Part shown: positions 19,648-44,803 of the stretch, piece after piece
How positions within the stretch are numbered: position 1 is the first letter of the stretch
Layout: each line of letters begins with the position of its first letter
Source of the DNA: Leptospira ainazelensis
Lineage (GTDB): Bacteria; Spirochaetota; Leptospiria; Leptospirales; Leptospiraceae
DNA: 45,070 bases
Assembly (NCBI RefSeq): GCF_016918785.1
Contig: NZ_JAFFPT010000073.1
Location: forward strand, 1-45,070
Direction: 5' to 3'
Translations under genes and position numbers: made by a program
The notes under the pieces: model-generated
The model's input: only the letters and a program-made list of their open reading frames with translations
The model's database searches: none
What the model was told of the DNA's origin: nothing

Positions 19648-20638
19648 GAAACGGCTTGCCGGGTGTCGTTTTGAGATGTTTTGCGGTTTCGATTTCCCAG
19701 GAATCCAAAAAACCGGAGCTTTTTTGCGTAAGATCCGGTCTGAGCGCGATCGGATCTCCGTTTTTATCCGCGTATAAAGCTCTTCTTCCAAAAAATCTTC
19801 CACTCGTTTCTTCTTTCCAGGGCTTCTTTTCTCCGTTTCCCCTCATCTTCCAGGCTAGAAGCGAAGAATCGCAGAGTTCTTTGAGTTCTTTTGGATCCAC
19901 CGAGATTCCGTGATCGGGTCCGTCCAAATTCTTATCCAACGTAAAATGTTTTTCGATCATAGTCGCTCCCAGCGAAACGGCGCTCGTCGCGGCGACACTT
20001 CCCCCGGTATGATCGGAAAATCCGATCGGAAACGCATAAAGATTTTGGAATGTTTCTATGATTCTCAGATTGGCCTTTTCGGGAGGAGTCGGATAGAGGG
20101 AGACACAATGTAAAAGACAAAGTTGGGTCGTTCCTTCCTCTTCCAAAAAAGAAACGGCTCGGTTGACTTCAAAAAAATCCGCGGCGCCTGAAGATAAAAT
20201 TACGGGAAGTTTTGTTTTAGCCGTCTCTCTCAAAAGAATCTTGTTTGTAACGTCCCCGCTTGCGATCTTGATCGCGGGAACTTTCAAACTTACGAGGAGT
20301 TGAAGGGAACTCACGCAGAGGGGAGTGGAAAAAAAAATCAATCCTTCGTCTTCCGCAGCCTTTTGAAATTTTCTGTGCATTGCTTCCGATAGTTCATATT
20401 TTTTGAATATATCCACGAGGACTTTCGCGTCCGGATTCGCGACGTCTATAAATTCTTCAGTTACATAGGATTGAAACTTCACGGCTTGGACTCCGGCTTT
20501 TTTGGCGGCGGCGATCGTTCGTTTGCCGATCTCTTCGTCGTTGTTGTGATTGAGTCCGATTTCGGCGACGATTACGGGAGGGTGTTCGTTTCCGACGATC
20601 ACGTTATTTGAGATTGAGAATTCTTTTTGAAATGTCAT
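19640..20638 (-). CDS. NeuB/SpsE-type sialic (nonulosonic) acid synthase
   Basis: A 332-residue protein with the NeuB barrel. Early it has [20 protein letters not shown] and [12 protein letters not shown]; later come [25 protein letters not shown] and [20 protein letters not shown]. These are the signature segments of enzymes condensing phosphoenolpyruvate with an N-acetyl hexosamine to form a nonulosonic acid. The C-terminal antifreeze-like SAF domain is present but compact (about 283-332). No other nonulosonic-acid genes (NeuA, NeuC) are adjacent, which is unusual. It lies 15 nt after the LtaS-like gene. Which acid is made cannot be read from sequence alone. Confidence 0.9.
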   Translation of the reverse strand: MTFQKEFSISNNVIVGNEHPPVIVAEIGLNHNNDEEIGKRTIAAAKKAGVQAVKFQSYVTEEFIDVANPDAKVLVDIFKKYELSEAMHRKFQKAAEDEGLIFFSTPLCVSSLQLLVSLKVPAIKIASGDVTNKILLRETAKTKLPVILSSGAADFFEVNRAVSFLEEEGTTQLCLLHCVSLYPTPPEKANLRIIETFQNLYAFPIGFSDHTGGSVAATSAVSLGATMIEKHFTLDKNLDGPDHGISVDPKELKELCDSSLLAWKMRGNGEKKPWKEETSGRFFGRRALYADKNGDPIALRPDLTQKSSGFLDSWEIETAKHLKTTPGKPFHV

Positions 20639-20653
20639 GGTTTACTTCGTTTT

Positions 20654-22609
<1,956 letters not shown>

Positions 22610-22618
22610 CGATCCGAT

Positions 22619-24719
<2,101 letters not shown>

Positions 24720-24733
<14 letters not shown>

Positions 24734-24970
24734 TTTTGACGTCTCCTATTCGGATCAATGCGGCTTCTCCTTCTCGGATCGCAATTTCGACTTCGCCCGC
24801 CCTAAGGATAATTTTTTTTTGAGATTCGTATCTTTCCAATACGAGAACCTTCACTCCCGGCAAAAGTCCGATGTCTAGGATGTTTCGAAAAAGATCTTCT
24901 TTGTCGGGTTCGTGGACGAGAGATACGATCGAGGCTTCTTGACCTTTTTTCAATTCGTTTAACAAAATGG

Positions 24971-24974
<4 letters not shown>
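24720..24974 (-). CDS. feoA: FeoA, small SH3-like partner of FeoB
   Basis: An 84-residue protein with the FeoA beta-barrel pattern: [39 protein letters not shown] and [16 protein letters not shown]. FeoA supports FeoB-mediated ferrous iron uptake, probably by contacting its cytoplasmic domain. Its ATG overlaps the stop of the ubiB-like gene as ATGA, and its end overlaps feoB by 14 nt, so all three are almost certainly translated from one message. Confidence 0.94.
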
Positions 24975-26272
<1,298 letters not shown>

Positions 26273-26330
26273 ATTCACAAATGTTTTGAACTTCCTTTCA
26301 AAAGACAACTACAGAAAGGAGGCTTAAAAA

Positions 26331-26399
26331 ATGGGCGTTGTCTGCGAGAGGAAACCGCTTTTTTGTTTACGAACGAAGCCAAATTCTGATTATGACTAA
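26331..26399 (+). CDS. possible 22-residue ORF with a strong ribosome site
   Basis: AAAGGAGG (26315-26322) lies 8 nt before an ATG at 26331 that opens a 22-codon frame ending TAA at 26397-26399. The spacing and Shine-Dalgarno sequence are better than those of most real genes in this window. It sits in the divergent gap between the ubiB-like gene and the gene at 26432. The encoded peptide (with CERKPLFC) has two Cys and no known match. It may be a small protein or a leader peptide, or a chance run of purines. Confidence 0.25.
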   Translation: MGVVCERKPLFCLRTKPNSDYD

Positions 26400-26431
26400 A
26401 TAAAATACACCTCCGCGGGCGTATCTTCTCT

Positions 26432-28435
<2,004 letters not shown>

Positions 28436-28880
28436 AAATTCCGATTCTCGACAATTCTTATCCTTCGTTTTTGCTTTTGTGAAACGGCGATTCTTCCGTC
28501 CGCAACTGCTTATAAAACAAAATTCTCCGAAAACATACTCGCAATCCGAAATTGGCGAGGCTTTTCAAAGCCAATCAATGGACTTCGAATTTTTTTCGCG
28601 ACAAAAAACTCTCCCAAAAATTGGCAATGAGTGTATTCCACAAGACGTAGAAAAGCGCTCCCCTCGGATAAGGACACTTTTAGTTTTTGTTTCTTTTTGT
28701 AAGAATCTACAAAACAACCTTTGTAGAATTGTTTCCGGGGCTGGAATTTAAAGACGGAAATATAAATCGATAATTCGGACGGCGGAAGAATCAAAAGGAA
28801 GGGAACAGAAGAAACGAGATACGAAGAAAAAAACGAATCTCATTTTCCGAGCTCGAAAGCTCGAAAAAGATGTGGAAGAA
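28436..28880. other. 445-nt spacer, no gene seen
   Basis: Short frames here have no family features or ribosome sites. Two hairpins are visible: CTACAAA (28707-28713) with TTTGTAG (28720-28726), and CGAGCT (28848-28853) with AGCTCG (28858-28863) around a CGAA loop, close to the end of the next minus-strand gene. Neither is followed by a T-run, so neither is scored as an intrinsic terminator. Confidence 0.6.
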
Positions 28881-29150
28881 TCATTCTTCTACTTTGATTT
28901 TTCCTTTGAATTCCCATTTGCGATAGGGAGCAATCGCTTGGAGTCTTTCGTCGGTCACGAAAAAAAGAGCCTCTCCGTATTTTACCAGACCACCTTTGTA
29001 GTGAGCGTATTTGGTCTTATGATCGATCAGTCCGATTTCTCTGACCTTGCTCCAGTCGTCACACGTCTTGAGAGTCGGGACTTTTCTGAGATGCAACTCC
29101 TTGATCTTATTGTCCTTAACGGAGTCTCTGAGTATCTTTTCCCATTCCAT
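28881..29150 (-). CDS. small hypothetical protein after the chemoreceptor gene
   Basis: From the ATG at 29150 this gives 89 residues; a TTG three codons earlier is possible. I recognise no family. The protein is soluble and Lys rich, with a helical N-terminus and beta-like segments (YAHYKGGLVKYGEALFFVTD, APYRKWEFKGKIKVEE) that may form a small barrel. It lies downstream of the chemoreceptor gene on the same strand, 72 nt away, and could share its transcript. No ribosome site is evident. Confidence 0.55.
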   Translation of the reverse strand: MEWEKILRDSVKDNKIKELHLRKVPTLKTCDDWSKVREIGLIDHKTKYAHYKGGLVKYGEALFFVTDERLQAIAPYRKWEFKGKIKVEE

Positions 29151-29222
29151 AAAGTGCAAACTAAAAGGAAGGGGGGAAAAATCAAGGGTTTTTGCGGACC
29201 CTGCGACTCTCTTTCTTCCTCT

Positions 29223-31760
29223 TTAGAGTTTGAAAAATTCCACTTCTTTTTTTAGATCCTCTGCGAGTCTCGCAAGACCGATCGAACTCGAACTCAGCTC
29301 TTCGGAAGAAGCGGCCGAGGACTGATTGAGATCGTTTATCATCGTGATCGTTCTTGAAATTTCTTCGATCGCGATTTTTTGTTCTCTCACTGCGACCTGG
29401 ATCACGTCCGATCTTCCTTTGACTTCTTTTGCCGTAAGATTCATCTGATCATTTTTGGAAAGTTGATCTTCCATAAATTGATTTACGATCTTCATCTGAC
29501 GATTGATCTCGGAAATCCCTTGGATGATTCCCGAGATGACGGTTACGGTGTTTGTGATGTTTCTGATTCCGTTTCCGATTTCGGTTTCGTTACTCTGGAT
29601 GATTTCCTCGATGTCCTTGATGCTGTTGGTGGTTTTGTCCGCGAGTTTTGAAATTTCATCGGCGACGACGGCAAATCCTTTTCCTGCGGATCCGGCTCTT
29701 GCCGCTTCGATCGCCGCGTTTAACGCCAACAGGTGAATCTGTTCCGAGATCGTATTGATGATTTCTATGACGCCGGAGATATCTTCCGAACTACGGCTGA
29801 TCTTTGTGATCGATTGGTTCGTGAGTTCGAGGGCGTTTCCTCCTTTTTTGGCTTCTTCGGTAATTCGTTCCACGTCCGACATCGTCTTTTCGAGATTAGT
29901 CGAGGTTTCATGGATGGAATTGGAAAATTTATTCATATCAAGACCCAGTCTGTCCAAAAGACCGACCTGTTCCCTGGTTTGAGTTTCGACTCCGTCCATT
30001 CCTGCGGAGATTTCTTCGATCGAAGCCGAAATTTCCTCGGAGGACGCGGCTTGATTCTGCGCGTTGTCGGAGATAAAATTGAGTGCGCCCGACATTTCAT
30101 CGGAAGAGGAGGCGAGATTTCCCGAGGCTTCGATGATTTTACCGAGAATCATTTTCACCTTTTTGTTAAACGAATTGATGGAGATGGACATCTCTCCGAT
30201 TTCATCCATCGATAAAACCTTGAGACCTTTTGTAAGATCTCCTTCCGCCATCGCTTCCAAAACGTTCTTACTTTCTTCCAGAGGTCGAAGTCTTTTTTGC
30301 AGGATGATGTAGATCAAAAATCCGATAAACAACATTCCCAGCGTGGAAATCGCCGCCATCGCAAGGACTGATATGATCGCGTCGTCCGCGATTTCTTCGT
30401 TTTCGATCGAGGCGAACGTGATAAAGTCGTATTTTGGATTTTTACGAAGAATCATATACTTATACTTTCCGTTGAATAGATAACGGATGGGAACGTTGTC
30501 CTTATAATTCTTAACCTGCTCGTAAAACGGAAAGTCAGTAAGTTTTTTTAAATTGAGAGCCGGGTTTACGTGATTGATGATCACTTCTCCGTGATTGAGA
30601 AGACCGGGATAACCCGACTTTCCGATTTGGATCGAACCGATCAATTTGCTCGTGAGATCCGCGATTCTAAGACCGAGCGCTAAATACGTGGACTTTTCTC
30701 CCGGAATCGACTCCAGAGCCAAAACCACGGGAGTCCCCGATACCGAAGACGCGATCGGTTTGCTTAGGAACATTTTTTCGGAGGAAAGCGCTTCGATCAC
30801 TTTTTCTTCGGGCGGAAGTTCATACTCGGAAAGTTTGGAGGTTCCGTTAGAGGCAAGAGTTCCCGTTGCCGCGAGAATTTTCCAATTCTTCCCCTCGGCT
30901 CGAACGAGCGCGAGAGACTCGTATTTCGAAGTTCTTTCCAGAAGATTCTCAAAATGTCTCTGGGTTTCCTTTTCTTTTCCACCCGAGACCGAAAAAAGAA
31001 AGTTCGGATCGTTACGAAGTCTATCCGCGTCTCCTTGCACTTCCTCAAAAATCGTTTCGGTAAGAATGTGAAGCGTTTCGTTTACGTTGATCATCTGATT
31101 GAAATACGACTTTCGAATCGCGGTGTAATTGAGTTTGAAGACAAGACTCGAAACACCGATCGCTAGAATGATTACGATAAAGATAAAAGTGATCGTGAGA
31201 GATCTTGTCAGTTTGATTTTTACGAGACTGGAAGTATCGATATTACTGAACGCGCCGGATTCGATCAACTTGGAGGTAAGTCTTTCCGAAACAAGAAACG
31301 AATAGACTCCCAAAGAAAGCGAAAGCATAAGAATGATCGAAAAAAGATTGTAATAATCCGATTTATCCAGAACGGTAAAACGGCCGAGCAAAATCACGAT
31401 GACCAATCCGGTGATAAAAATTCTCAAAGCGATTTCAATCGAATGTCCGAATGGAAGTCTTAAGACCGCCTTTTGTGCGCCGATGGCCGTGTCCTTATCG
31501 ATGATTCCTTGGTCGACCGTATGAACGTAATTCTGGATCGGTTTTAACCTGCGTTTGTCCGCGAATACGGTGTAGATCAGAGTAAAAAATGTGGTTCCGA
31601 GAGTGATATATACCGCGATTTTTAGATGCTCCGGTTCCATTTCCAGAAACGTCTGGTAAAAAAGGATCGCGGTTCCAACCGCGATTAGGTAACTGATTCC
31701 TTCGGTGATAAGAATAAATTGAAATATAAATTTGCGGATCGACTTTGTAATTTCATCCAT
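29223..31760 (-). CDS. methyl-accepting chemotaxis protein with multi-helix N-terminus
   Basis: From the ATG at 31760 ([11 protein letters not shown]) this is about 845 residues; an in-frame start at 31799 would add 13. Five hydrophobic helices come first (up to about residue 220), then a long extracytoplasmic sensor region (about 225-460) of Cache-like alpha/beta character. A sixth helix ([20 protein letters not shown]), a HAMP region and the signalling domain follow. The hairpin tip is intact: [18 protein letters not shown] and [20 protein letters not shown]. Standard receptors have two membrane helices, so the front part is unusual. It relays ligand binding to CheA/CheW. The ligand cannot be inferred. 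Confidence 0.93.
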   Translation of the reverse strand: MDEITKSIRKFIFQFILITEGISYLIAVGTAILFYQTFLEMEPEHLKIAVYITLGTTFFTLIYTVFADKRRLKPIQNYVHTVDQGIIDKDTAIGAQKAVLRLPFGHSIEIALRIFITGLVIVILLGRFTVLDKSDYYNLFSIILMLSLSLGVYSFLVSERLTSKLIESGAFSNIDTSSLVKIKLTRSLTITFIFIVIILAIGVSSLVFKLNYTAIRKSYFNQMINVNETLHILTETIFEEVQGDADRLRNDPNFLFSVSGGKEKETQRHFENLLERTSKYESLALVRAEGKNWKILAATGTLASNGTSKLSEYELPPEEKVIEALSSEKMFLSKPIASSVSGTPVVLALESIPGEKSTYLALGLRIADLTSKLIGSIQIGKSGYPGLLNHGEVIINHVNPALNLKKLTDFPFYEQVKNYKDNVPIRYLFNGKYKYMILRKNPKYDFITFASIENEEIADDAIISVLAMAAISTLGMLFIGFLIYIILQKRLRPLEESKNVLEAMAEGDLTKGLKVLSMDEIGEMSISINSFNKKVKMILGKIIEASGNLASSSDEMSGALNFISDNAQNQAASSEEISASIEEISAGMDGVETQTREQVGLLDRLGLDMNKFSNSIHETSTNLEKTMSDVERITEEAKKGGNALELTNQSITKISRSSEDISGVIEIINTISEQIHLLALNAAIEAARAGSAGKGFAVVADEISKLADKTTNSIKDIEEIIQSNETEIGNGIRNITNTVTVISGIIQGISEINRQMKIVNQFMEDQLSKNDQMNLTAKEVKGRSDVIQVAVREQKIAIEEISRTITMINDLNQSSAASSEELSSSSIGLARLAEDLKKEVEFFKL

Positions 31761-31868
31761 GAGGCGGGTTCCCGATATCCACCGTTGCGAAACACGCATC
31801 GGTTTTTACTTCTTTTCGGTAAATTTCCAGGTTTACGCGCTTGAATACAAGGAGAAACTAAATCGCCG

Positions 31869-32771
31869 ATGGAAAATCTTAAGTTAGCTCTGATCGGAGA
31901 CATTCACGGTTTTTGGGATCGGAAGGACAACGAGTATTTCGACAATTCCGATTACGACGCCCTCTTAGTAACGGGCGATTTTCCCGGATATCTTCCTTTT
32001 TCGGAAAGAAAGGTGACTCGAGGAATAGCGGACCTTAAAAAGAAAGTCTATTGGATTCCGGGTAATCACGATTCGACTAACGTAGTTCAGTTACTCGGAG
32101 AAATTCTACATTCAAAATGGATGATACGAACCGGAAGTATCGGACATCGATTTCGTCTAACTCGTCTCCAAAGAAGAATGGGCGACTCCATTTGTGTGGG
32201 ATATTCCGCGACGGATCTGGATTCTAAAACCGTTTTGATCGGAGCTCGTCCTTTTTCCATGGGAGGGACTTTGAGTTTTCTTCCCTTACTCAAAAAAGTG
32301 TATGGAGTCTCTTCGATGAAAGAATCGTTCGAAAAGATGAAGTCTCTTTATCCAAAAATCAAAGGAAAGGAATGTATAATTTTAGCTCACAACGGACCCG
32401 CCGGATACGGTTCCAAACGAGACGATATCTGGGGTTGTGATTTTAGAAAAAAGGGCGGGGATTGGGGAGACGGAGATCTTCGTCGTTTTTTGGATTTTCT
32501 AAAAGAAAGAGAAGAAAAGGTTTCCCTCGTTCTCGCGGGTCACATGCATCATAGAATCAAGGATCTACAAAGGGATCGAACTTGGAAGATCAGCGAGAAT
32601 TCTTTACACACGATCAATGCGGCGAAGGTTCCGAGAATTCTAAAAGACAAAAAGGGAAATTTTTACCGTCATCACGTTCGCCTCGAACGAAAAAACGGAG
32701 TTTGGGATTGTAAGGAGATTTTTGTAGGAGAGAAAGGGGAGGAAAAAATTTCCCTCCCGAACGAGGAACTT

Positions 32772-32795
<24 letters not shown>
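31869..32795 (+). CDS. metallophosphoesterase, TIGR04168-like
   Basis: A 308-residue calcineurin-type phosphoesterase. Metal-binding motifs run in order: GDIHG (about 10-14), TGDF, GNHD, AHNGPAG and GHMHHR. Beyond the general fold, [39 protein letters not shown] and [13 protein letters not shown] recall the family described from cyanobacteria and plants (TIGR04168). The substrate is unknown. AAGGAG lies about 14 nt before the ATG, a little far. Its 3' end overlaps the converging TPR gene by 24 nt. The plant-type similarity is from memory of the family pattern. Confidence 0.85.
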
Positions 32796-34525
<1,730 letters not shown>

Positions 34526-36235
34526 ATGTCCTCAGAATCAGGAAGAATTACGGGCGCCAGACTGATGGTGGAACTTCTGGAAGAATACGGAGTGGATATC
34601 GTCTTTGGATACCCGGGCGGAGCCATTCTACCCTTTTATGACGAGATCTACAAAAGTAAGAAAATAAAACACATTCTCGTTCGACACGAGCAAGGCGCCG
34701 TTCATATGGCCGAAGGTTATGCGAGAGCGACCGGTAAACTCGGTGTGTGCATTGCAACATCCGGACCGGGAGCCACAAATCTTGTGACCGGTCTTACCGA
34801 CGCGAAGATGGACTCTGTTCCGGTGCTTGCGATCACGGGTCAAGTCGCGACAAACACGATCGGGACCGACGCTTTTCAAGAAGCCGATATCTTCGGGATC
34901 ACAATTCCCATTACAAAATACAACGCACTTATGAAGTCCGCGGACGATATCGCGAGACATTTCGAAGAAGCAACCTTAATCGCGTTAGGCGGTCGTCCCG
35001 GCCCCGTTCTTTTGGATTTTCCGAAAGACGTTCAAACCGAGTTGACTAACGTGCGAAAGGCGGCTCGTCTTAAAATTGCTCCTCATCACTATAAAAAACC
35101 CGAAGTCAAAGGAAACGTGGAAGAGTTTGCGGAAGTTTTAAACTCCGCAAAAAAACCTCTTCTTTATATAGGCGGGGGGGCGATCAACGCAAACGCTCAC
35201 AAGGAAATTTTCGAACTCGCGACAAAGGCCGGAATTCCGGTGACTACAACTCTGATGGGGATCGGAGCTTTTCCCGGAACACACGCGCTCAGTGTGGGAA
35301 TGTTGGGAATGCACGGAACCGCCGCGGCAAACAAAGCGGTATTAGAATGCGATTATATTCTCAATCTGGGAGCTCGTTTTGACGACCGTGTCGCTAAGAT
35401 CGGAGAATTTGCGGAAAAAGCGGTTCGCGCTCATATCGATATCGATACCGCAGAATTTAATAAACGAATTCAAGTGGATCATCTTTTGCACGGGGATTTG
35501 AAAGACGCAATCCAGGCGATTCTTCCCTTTGTAAAAAAACAGGATCATTCTTCTTGGACCAATTATCTCCAAGGGCTCAAAAAAGATCATCCTCTGGATT
35601 TTGATAATTCCGGATCCACGATCAAACCCCAGGACTTTCTGGATCGTCTCTACAAAAGAACACAAGGTAAGGCGATCGTTTCGACGGACGTCGGACAACA
35701 CCAGATGTGGGCGGCTCAGTATTATCTTTTTGACGAACCGAACAACTGGCTCACTTCGGGCGGACTCGGAACTATGGGTTACGGACTTCCCGCTGCGATC
35801 GGCGCAAAGTTTGGAAGACCGGATAAGATGACGATTTGTGTTTCCGGAGACGGTTCGATTCAGATGAACATTCAGGAGTTGGCGACGATCGCGGCCAACA
35901 AACTGGGAGTCAAAATTCTTATCTTCAACAATAACTTTCTCGGAATGGTCCGTCAGTGGCAGGAGCTCTTTTACGAAGAACGATTTTCTCAATCGGAATG
36001 GAACTTCAATCCCGACTTTGTTAAACTCGCTGAAGCGTATTCGATTCCTGCGATGAAAGTTTCCGATAAATCGGAGATAGACAAGGCGATCGATTTTTTT
36101 ATCAAAGACGACGGGGCTGCGCTTTTGGAAGTAATGATTCCCGCCGAAGAAAAAGTGTTCCCTATGATCCCGGCGGGAAAGTCGCAAAAGGATATGATTG
36201 AATTTAAGGATCTGGCCGGGCTAAAAAAACCATGA
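34526..36235 (+). CDS. ilvB: acetolactate synthase, large subunit
   Basis: A thiamine-diphosphate enzyme that condenses two pyruvates, or pyruvate with 2-oxobutyrate, the first common step of valine, leucine and isoleucine synthesis. The ATG at 34526 (569 residues) is preferred over one at 34505, because GGGGAGG (34515-34521) lies just ahead of it. Visible marks are [15 protein letters not shown], the catalytic Glu in [18 protein letters not shown] and the [16 protein letters not shown] loop. The thiamine-binding segment includes [20 protein letters not shown] and [16 protein letters not shown]. Length is normal. ilvN starts inside its stop codon (ATGA), so the two subunits are coupled. Confidence 0.96.
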   Translation: MSSESGRITGARLMVELLEEYGVDIVFGYPGGAILPFYDEIYKSKKIKHILVRHEQGAVHMAEGYARATGKLGVCIATSGPGATNLVTGLTDAKMDSVPVLAITGQVATNTIGTDAFQEADIFGITIPITKYNALMKSADDIARHFEEATLIALGGRPGPVLLDFPKDVQTELTNVRKAARLKIAPHHYKKPEVKGNVEEFAEVLNSAKKPLLYIGGGAINANAHKEIFELATKAGIPVTTTLMGIGAFPGTHALSVGMLGMHGTAAANKAVLECDYILNLGARFDDRVAKIGEFAEKAVRAHIDIDTAEFNKRIQVDHLLHGDLKDAIQAILPFVKKQDHSSWTNYLQGLKKDHPLDFDNSGSTIKPQDFLDRLYKRTQGKAIVSTDVGQHQMWAAQYYLFDEPNNWLTSGGLGTMGYGLPAAIGAKFGRPDKMTICVSGDGSIQMNIQELATIAANKLGVKILIFNNNFLGMVRQWQELFYEERFSQSEWNFNPDFVKLAEAYSIPAMKVSDKSEIDKAIDFFIKDDGAALLEVMIPAEEKVFPMIPAGKSQKDMIEFKDLAGLKKP

Positions 36236-36717
36236 AACATATTCTGAAAATTCTGGTAAACAATCATCCCGGAGTCATGAGTCATGTTTCCGGTCTATTT
36301 ACTCGCAGAAGTTATAATATTGATTCGATCGCGGTCGGAGTTACGGTGAACCCCGAAGTTTCGAGTATGGTGATCGTTGTCAAAGGCGACGAATCCACGG
36401 TGGATCAAGTCAAAAGACAACTTTTCAAACTGCCGGACGTTCTGGAAGTCGAAGATTTGGCGTATCACGATTGTGTGAGCAGAGAGTTGGTGCTTCTGGT
36501 GGTCAAACTTTCGGAGACTACAAGAACCGAGATTCTTTCCGTTTGCGAAGTTTTTGAAGCCAAGATTGCGGACTTAACACATTCTTCTTTGACGATTGAG
36601 TATTCCGGAAATTCAAGAAAGGTGAATGCGATCGTGGAAATCATGTCCAAATATGGAATCGAAGAAATCGTGAGGACTGGTCAGATTGCGCTTCGTTATA
36701 GAAGTATCGGATCTTAA
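36232..36717 (+). CDS. ilvN: acetolactate synthase, regulatory subunit
   Basis: A 161-residue protein with an N-terminal ACT domain ([20 protein letters not shown] and [16 protein letters not shown]) and the second ACT-like half typical of IlvN ([32 protein letters not shown]). It activates the large subunit and gives valine feedback control. The overlap with the ilvB stop supports an equal-ratio complex. After the stop, GAATTCC (36722-36728) and GGAATTC (36745-36751) form a loose stem without a T-run. Confidence 0.95.
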   Translation: MKHILKILVNNHPGVMSHVSGLFTRRSYNIDSIAVGVTVNPEVSSMVIVVKGDESTVDQVKRQLFKLPDVLEVEDLAYHDCVSRELVLLVVKLSETTRTEILSVCEVFEAKIADLTHSSLTIEYSGNSRKVNAIVEIMSKYGIEEIVRTGQIALRYRSIGS

Positions 36718-36828
36718 TTAGGAATTCCTTTTTTAGAAAGAATTGGAATTCTAAACCATAGAATGGAAATCGGTTCGCCGTGTAGAAGGATTTATTTTCG
36801 GCGATTGGATTTCGGATCCTTTTTTAGT

Positions 36829-37230
36829 TCAACCAGCTAACAACGATTCTCTTTTTTTCCAAGGTTTCTTTTTATGGGAATCAAAAAGAATACAAAGAGA
36901 GCTGGATTGACAGAGAATCTTATAATCCGATTTTCGGATCATCCTCTGTAGAATCTTGTATCGGGGACCGGTCAGTTTTTGGAGTTCGGTTTGAACGAGG
37001 ACCGAATCCGAAAAAGAAGGAATTTCAGTGAAATTGCTCTCCGACCAGAGAACCAAGGGCTGGATCGTACTTACTCCCGAAGAAAAAGAATGCAGCTCTA
37101 TATTCTGCAGGGCTTCTTTTCTTGCTTCGTTTAATATCATCTGAACCTTTTCAAAGGTCAATTTCTCATACCCTGCAATTTGCGAATCCAGGATGGATGT
37201 TTCATATTCGTGTGTTTTTGTTTTGGTCAT
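36829..37230 (-). CDS. hypothetical protein
   Basis: A 133-residue soluble protein that I do not recognise. Residues about 20-45 are helical (YEKLTFEKVQMILNEARKEA), the middle has beta-like stretches, and the C-terminal part is basic with two Cys (ILCQSSSLCILFDS) and ends KKKPWKKRESLLAG. It lies downstream of hemW after a 267-nt gap and faces ilvN tail to tail. The surrounding DNA is A/T rich compared with the genes on either side. No ribosome site stands out beyond AGAGA upstream. Confidence 0.55.
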   Translation of the reverse strand: MTKTKTHEYETSILDSQIAGYEKLTFEKVQMILNEARKEALQNIELHSFSSGVSTIQPLVLWSESNFTEIPSFSDSVLVQTELQKLTGPRYKILQRMIRKSDYKILCQSSSLCILFDSHKKKPWKKRESLLAG

Positions 37231-37497
37231 CGTGGTTGTCTCTTTTCTAACTAATAATCATAATCAATAAAGAACGAAGAGAGGGAATCGAAACGGATTT
37301 TGAACAAAGTGTTGTCTTGGTTTTGAATACAAATCGATCGTATGGAATTGAAACATTCTACACCGTCCTTTGGTCGCAAGGGTATCGTTTTCGTATATGT
37401 TAAAAATTGTATACAATTATTTTTGAATGTAATTATAAGAAGAGGTAGGGCAATTGTTTCTTTTTTATCGGATCGGTTTCGAAAAAAAGAAACCGAT
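37231..37497. other. 267-nt A/T-rich spacer
   Basis: No gene, no copy of the dispersed repeats and no clear terminator. A/T content is well above the neighbouring coding DNA. It may hold the promoter of the minus-strand gene at 37230. Confidence 0.4.
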
Positions 37498-38670
<1,173 letters not shown>

Positions 38671-38703
38671 AACCTGCCTATGGAATTTCTAAAATGAAAA
38701 GAA

Positions 38704-38866
38704 TTGTAGGAACTCCAACAATCCACTGTGAAAGTCGCGCGCCCCGCCCTGAACTAGGGTGGAGGGGAGCGGTGGCGGGAAAAACTCGGGGAGATTTCTC
38801 TCTATCACAAAAATGCCTTTTAGCCAAGAAGAATTCTTCCGCGGCAAACTGTAGGAGCTCCTATCC
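38704..38866. repeat. copy of the dispersed GC-rich repeat, abutting a stop codon
   Basis: This 163-nt copy parallels the one at 13566-13729: left box TTGTAGGAACTCCAACAATC, the same 14-nt core AAGTCGCGCGCCCC (38732-38745), an internal CCCT-N5-AGGG hairpin, a G-rich half ending GGTGGCGGGAAAAA, and right box TGTAGGAGCTCCTA. The right end stops at the TAA of the GH3 gene (complement of 38867-38869), so the element acts as that gene's 3' flank. Confidence 0.82.
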
Positions 38867-40600
<1,734 letters not shown>

Positions 40601-40664
40601 AGTTTGACAGGATATAAGAACGTTGAATTCTGTAAAAACAAATTCCTTTCGGTAGGTCGTCGTT

Positions 40665-41384
40665 ATGATTCGTTTTCGATTCTTACTTGCAGCGCGTCCC
40701 AAAACTCGGTTGTACTTTGTTAGAAAGATCAAGCTGAAGGGTTCTTTCGCAGTTTTGGGAAAGGTTCTTCTTATCTTTTGTTCTTTGTGGTTTACATCCA
40801 TCTCCGCCGATCCCGAAGTTTCTCCGATTCGAATTCTCTTTTTTGGAGACAGTCTCACGGCGGGGCTTGGGTTAAATTCTCCGGAGGAAGCCTATCCTGC
40901 GGTTTTGGAGAAAGAACTTTCCAAACAAGGAATTTCAGTAAAGTCAGTCAACGCGGGCATGAGCGGGGACACAAGTTCGGGCGGTTTGTCCCGTCTCGAT
41001 TGGGCTCTTACCAATCCCTTCGACCTCTTTGTCCTCGAACTCGGAGCCAATGATTCTATGCGGGGAATTTCTCCGGATCAAACGGAGAAAAATCTAAAAG
41101 AAATTCTTTCGAAAGTAAGAAAAAAAAATCCGAAGGCAAAGATCCTCCTCATCGGAATGAAAACGTTTCCAAATTTAGGAAAAGAATATCGAAAAAAATT
41201 CGAATCCATTTTTCCAAAGATCGCAAAGGAAGAAAACATTCCTCTGGTTCCGTTTTTTTTGAACGGGGTAGCTGGAAATAAAAAACTCAATCAAAAAGAC
41301 GGAATTCATCCGACTGCCGAAGGACATCGGATCCTTGCGAAAAATCTTTTGCCCTTCTTTCAAAAAATTCTAAGGAAAAGATGA
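40665..41384 (+). CDS. SGNH/GDSL esterase (TesA-like)
   Basis: A 239-residue exported hydrolase. The first 30 residues are basic and unusual for a signal peptide; a hydrophobic stretch ([18 protein letters not shown]) follows at about 31-48, so the true start may lie later. Catalytic blocks are GDSLTAGLG (Ser), the [10 protein letters not shown] segment, [10 protein letters not shown] and [10 protein letters not shown] (Asp and His). Such enzymes hydrolyse short-chain esters or thioesters. It diverges from the GH3 gene, sharing a 64-nt region. Confidence 0.87.
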   Translation: MIRFRFLLAARPKTRLYFVRKIKLKGSFAVLGKVLLIFCSLWFTSISADPEVSPIRILFFGDSLTAGLGLNSPEEAYPAVLEKELSKQGISVKSVNAGMSGDTSSGGLSRLDWALTNPFDLFVLELGANDSMRGISPDQTEKNLKEILSKVRKKNPKAKILLIGMKTFPNLGKEYRKKFESIFPKIAKEENIPLVPFFLNGVAGNKKLNQKDGIHPTAEGHRILAKNLLPFFQKILRKR

Positions 41385-41446
41385 TTCTCCAAAAAGTGAG
41401 TTTACACCGGACTTTTGCCGAAAATCATGGATCTACCTGAATAATC

Positions 41447-41518
<72 letters not shown>

Positions 41519-41558
41519 TTTTCTTCTATACTCTTTCTCCTCCAGGCCCATTTACATC

Positions 41559-43525
<1,967 letters not shown>

Positions 43526-43540
43526 TCAGGAGATACTCCC

Positions 43541-44803
<1,263 letters not shown>

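Noticed and set aside
19648..19803. 52-residue N-terminal extension of the M23 peptidase
   Set aside because: It lies in another frame of the NeuB-like gene and would place the signal sequence internally; the ATG at 19647 fits better.
28479..28751. 90-codon frame between the XPB-like gene and the next gene
   Set aside because: No ribosome site, atypical composition and it covers hairpins; overlapping frames on the other strand are equally long.
29733..30215. 160-codon open frame antisense to the chemoreceptor signalling domain
   Set aside because: It mirrors the highly conserved receptor hairpin region in another frame; the product resembles nothing.
35342..36187. 281-codon open frame antisense to ilvB
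   Set aside because: It lies wholly inside a well-conserved gene; long antisense frames follow from the codon bias of ilvB and the product has no recognisable domain.
36718..36760. intrinsic terminator after ilvN
   Set aside because: A GAATTCC/GGAATTC stem is present but the loop is 16 nt and no T-run follows.
40601..40858. 86-residue N-terminal extension of the GH3 gene
   Set aside because: It would hide the signal-like MIRRFLFVF start and run through the divergent promoter and first codons of the esterase gene.
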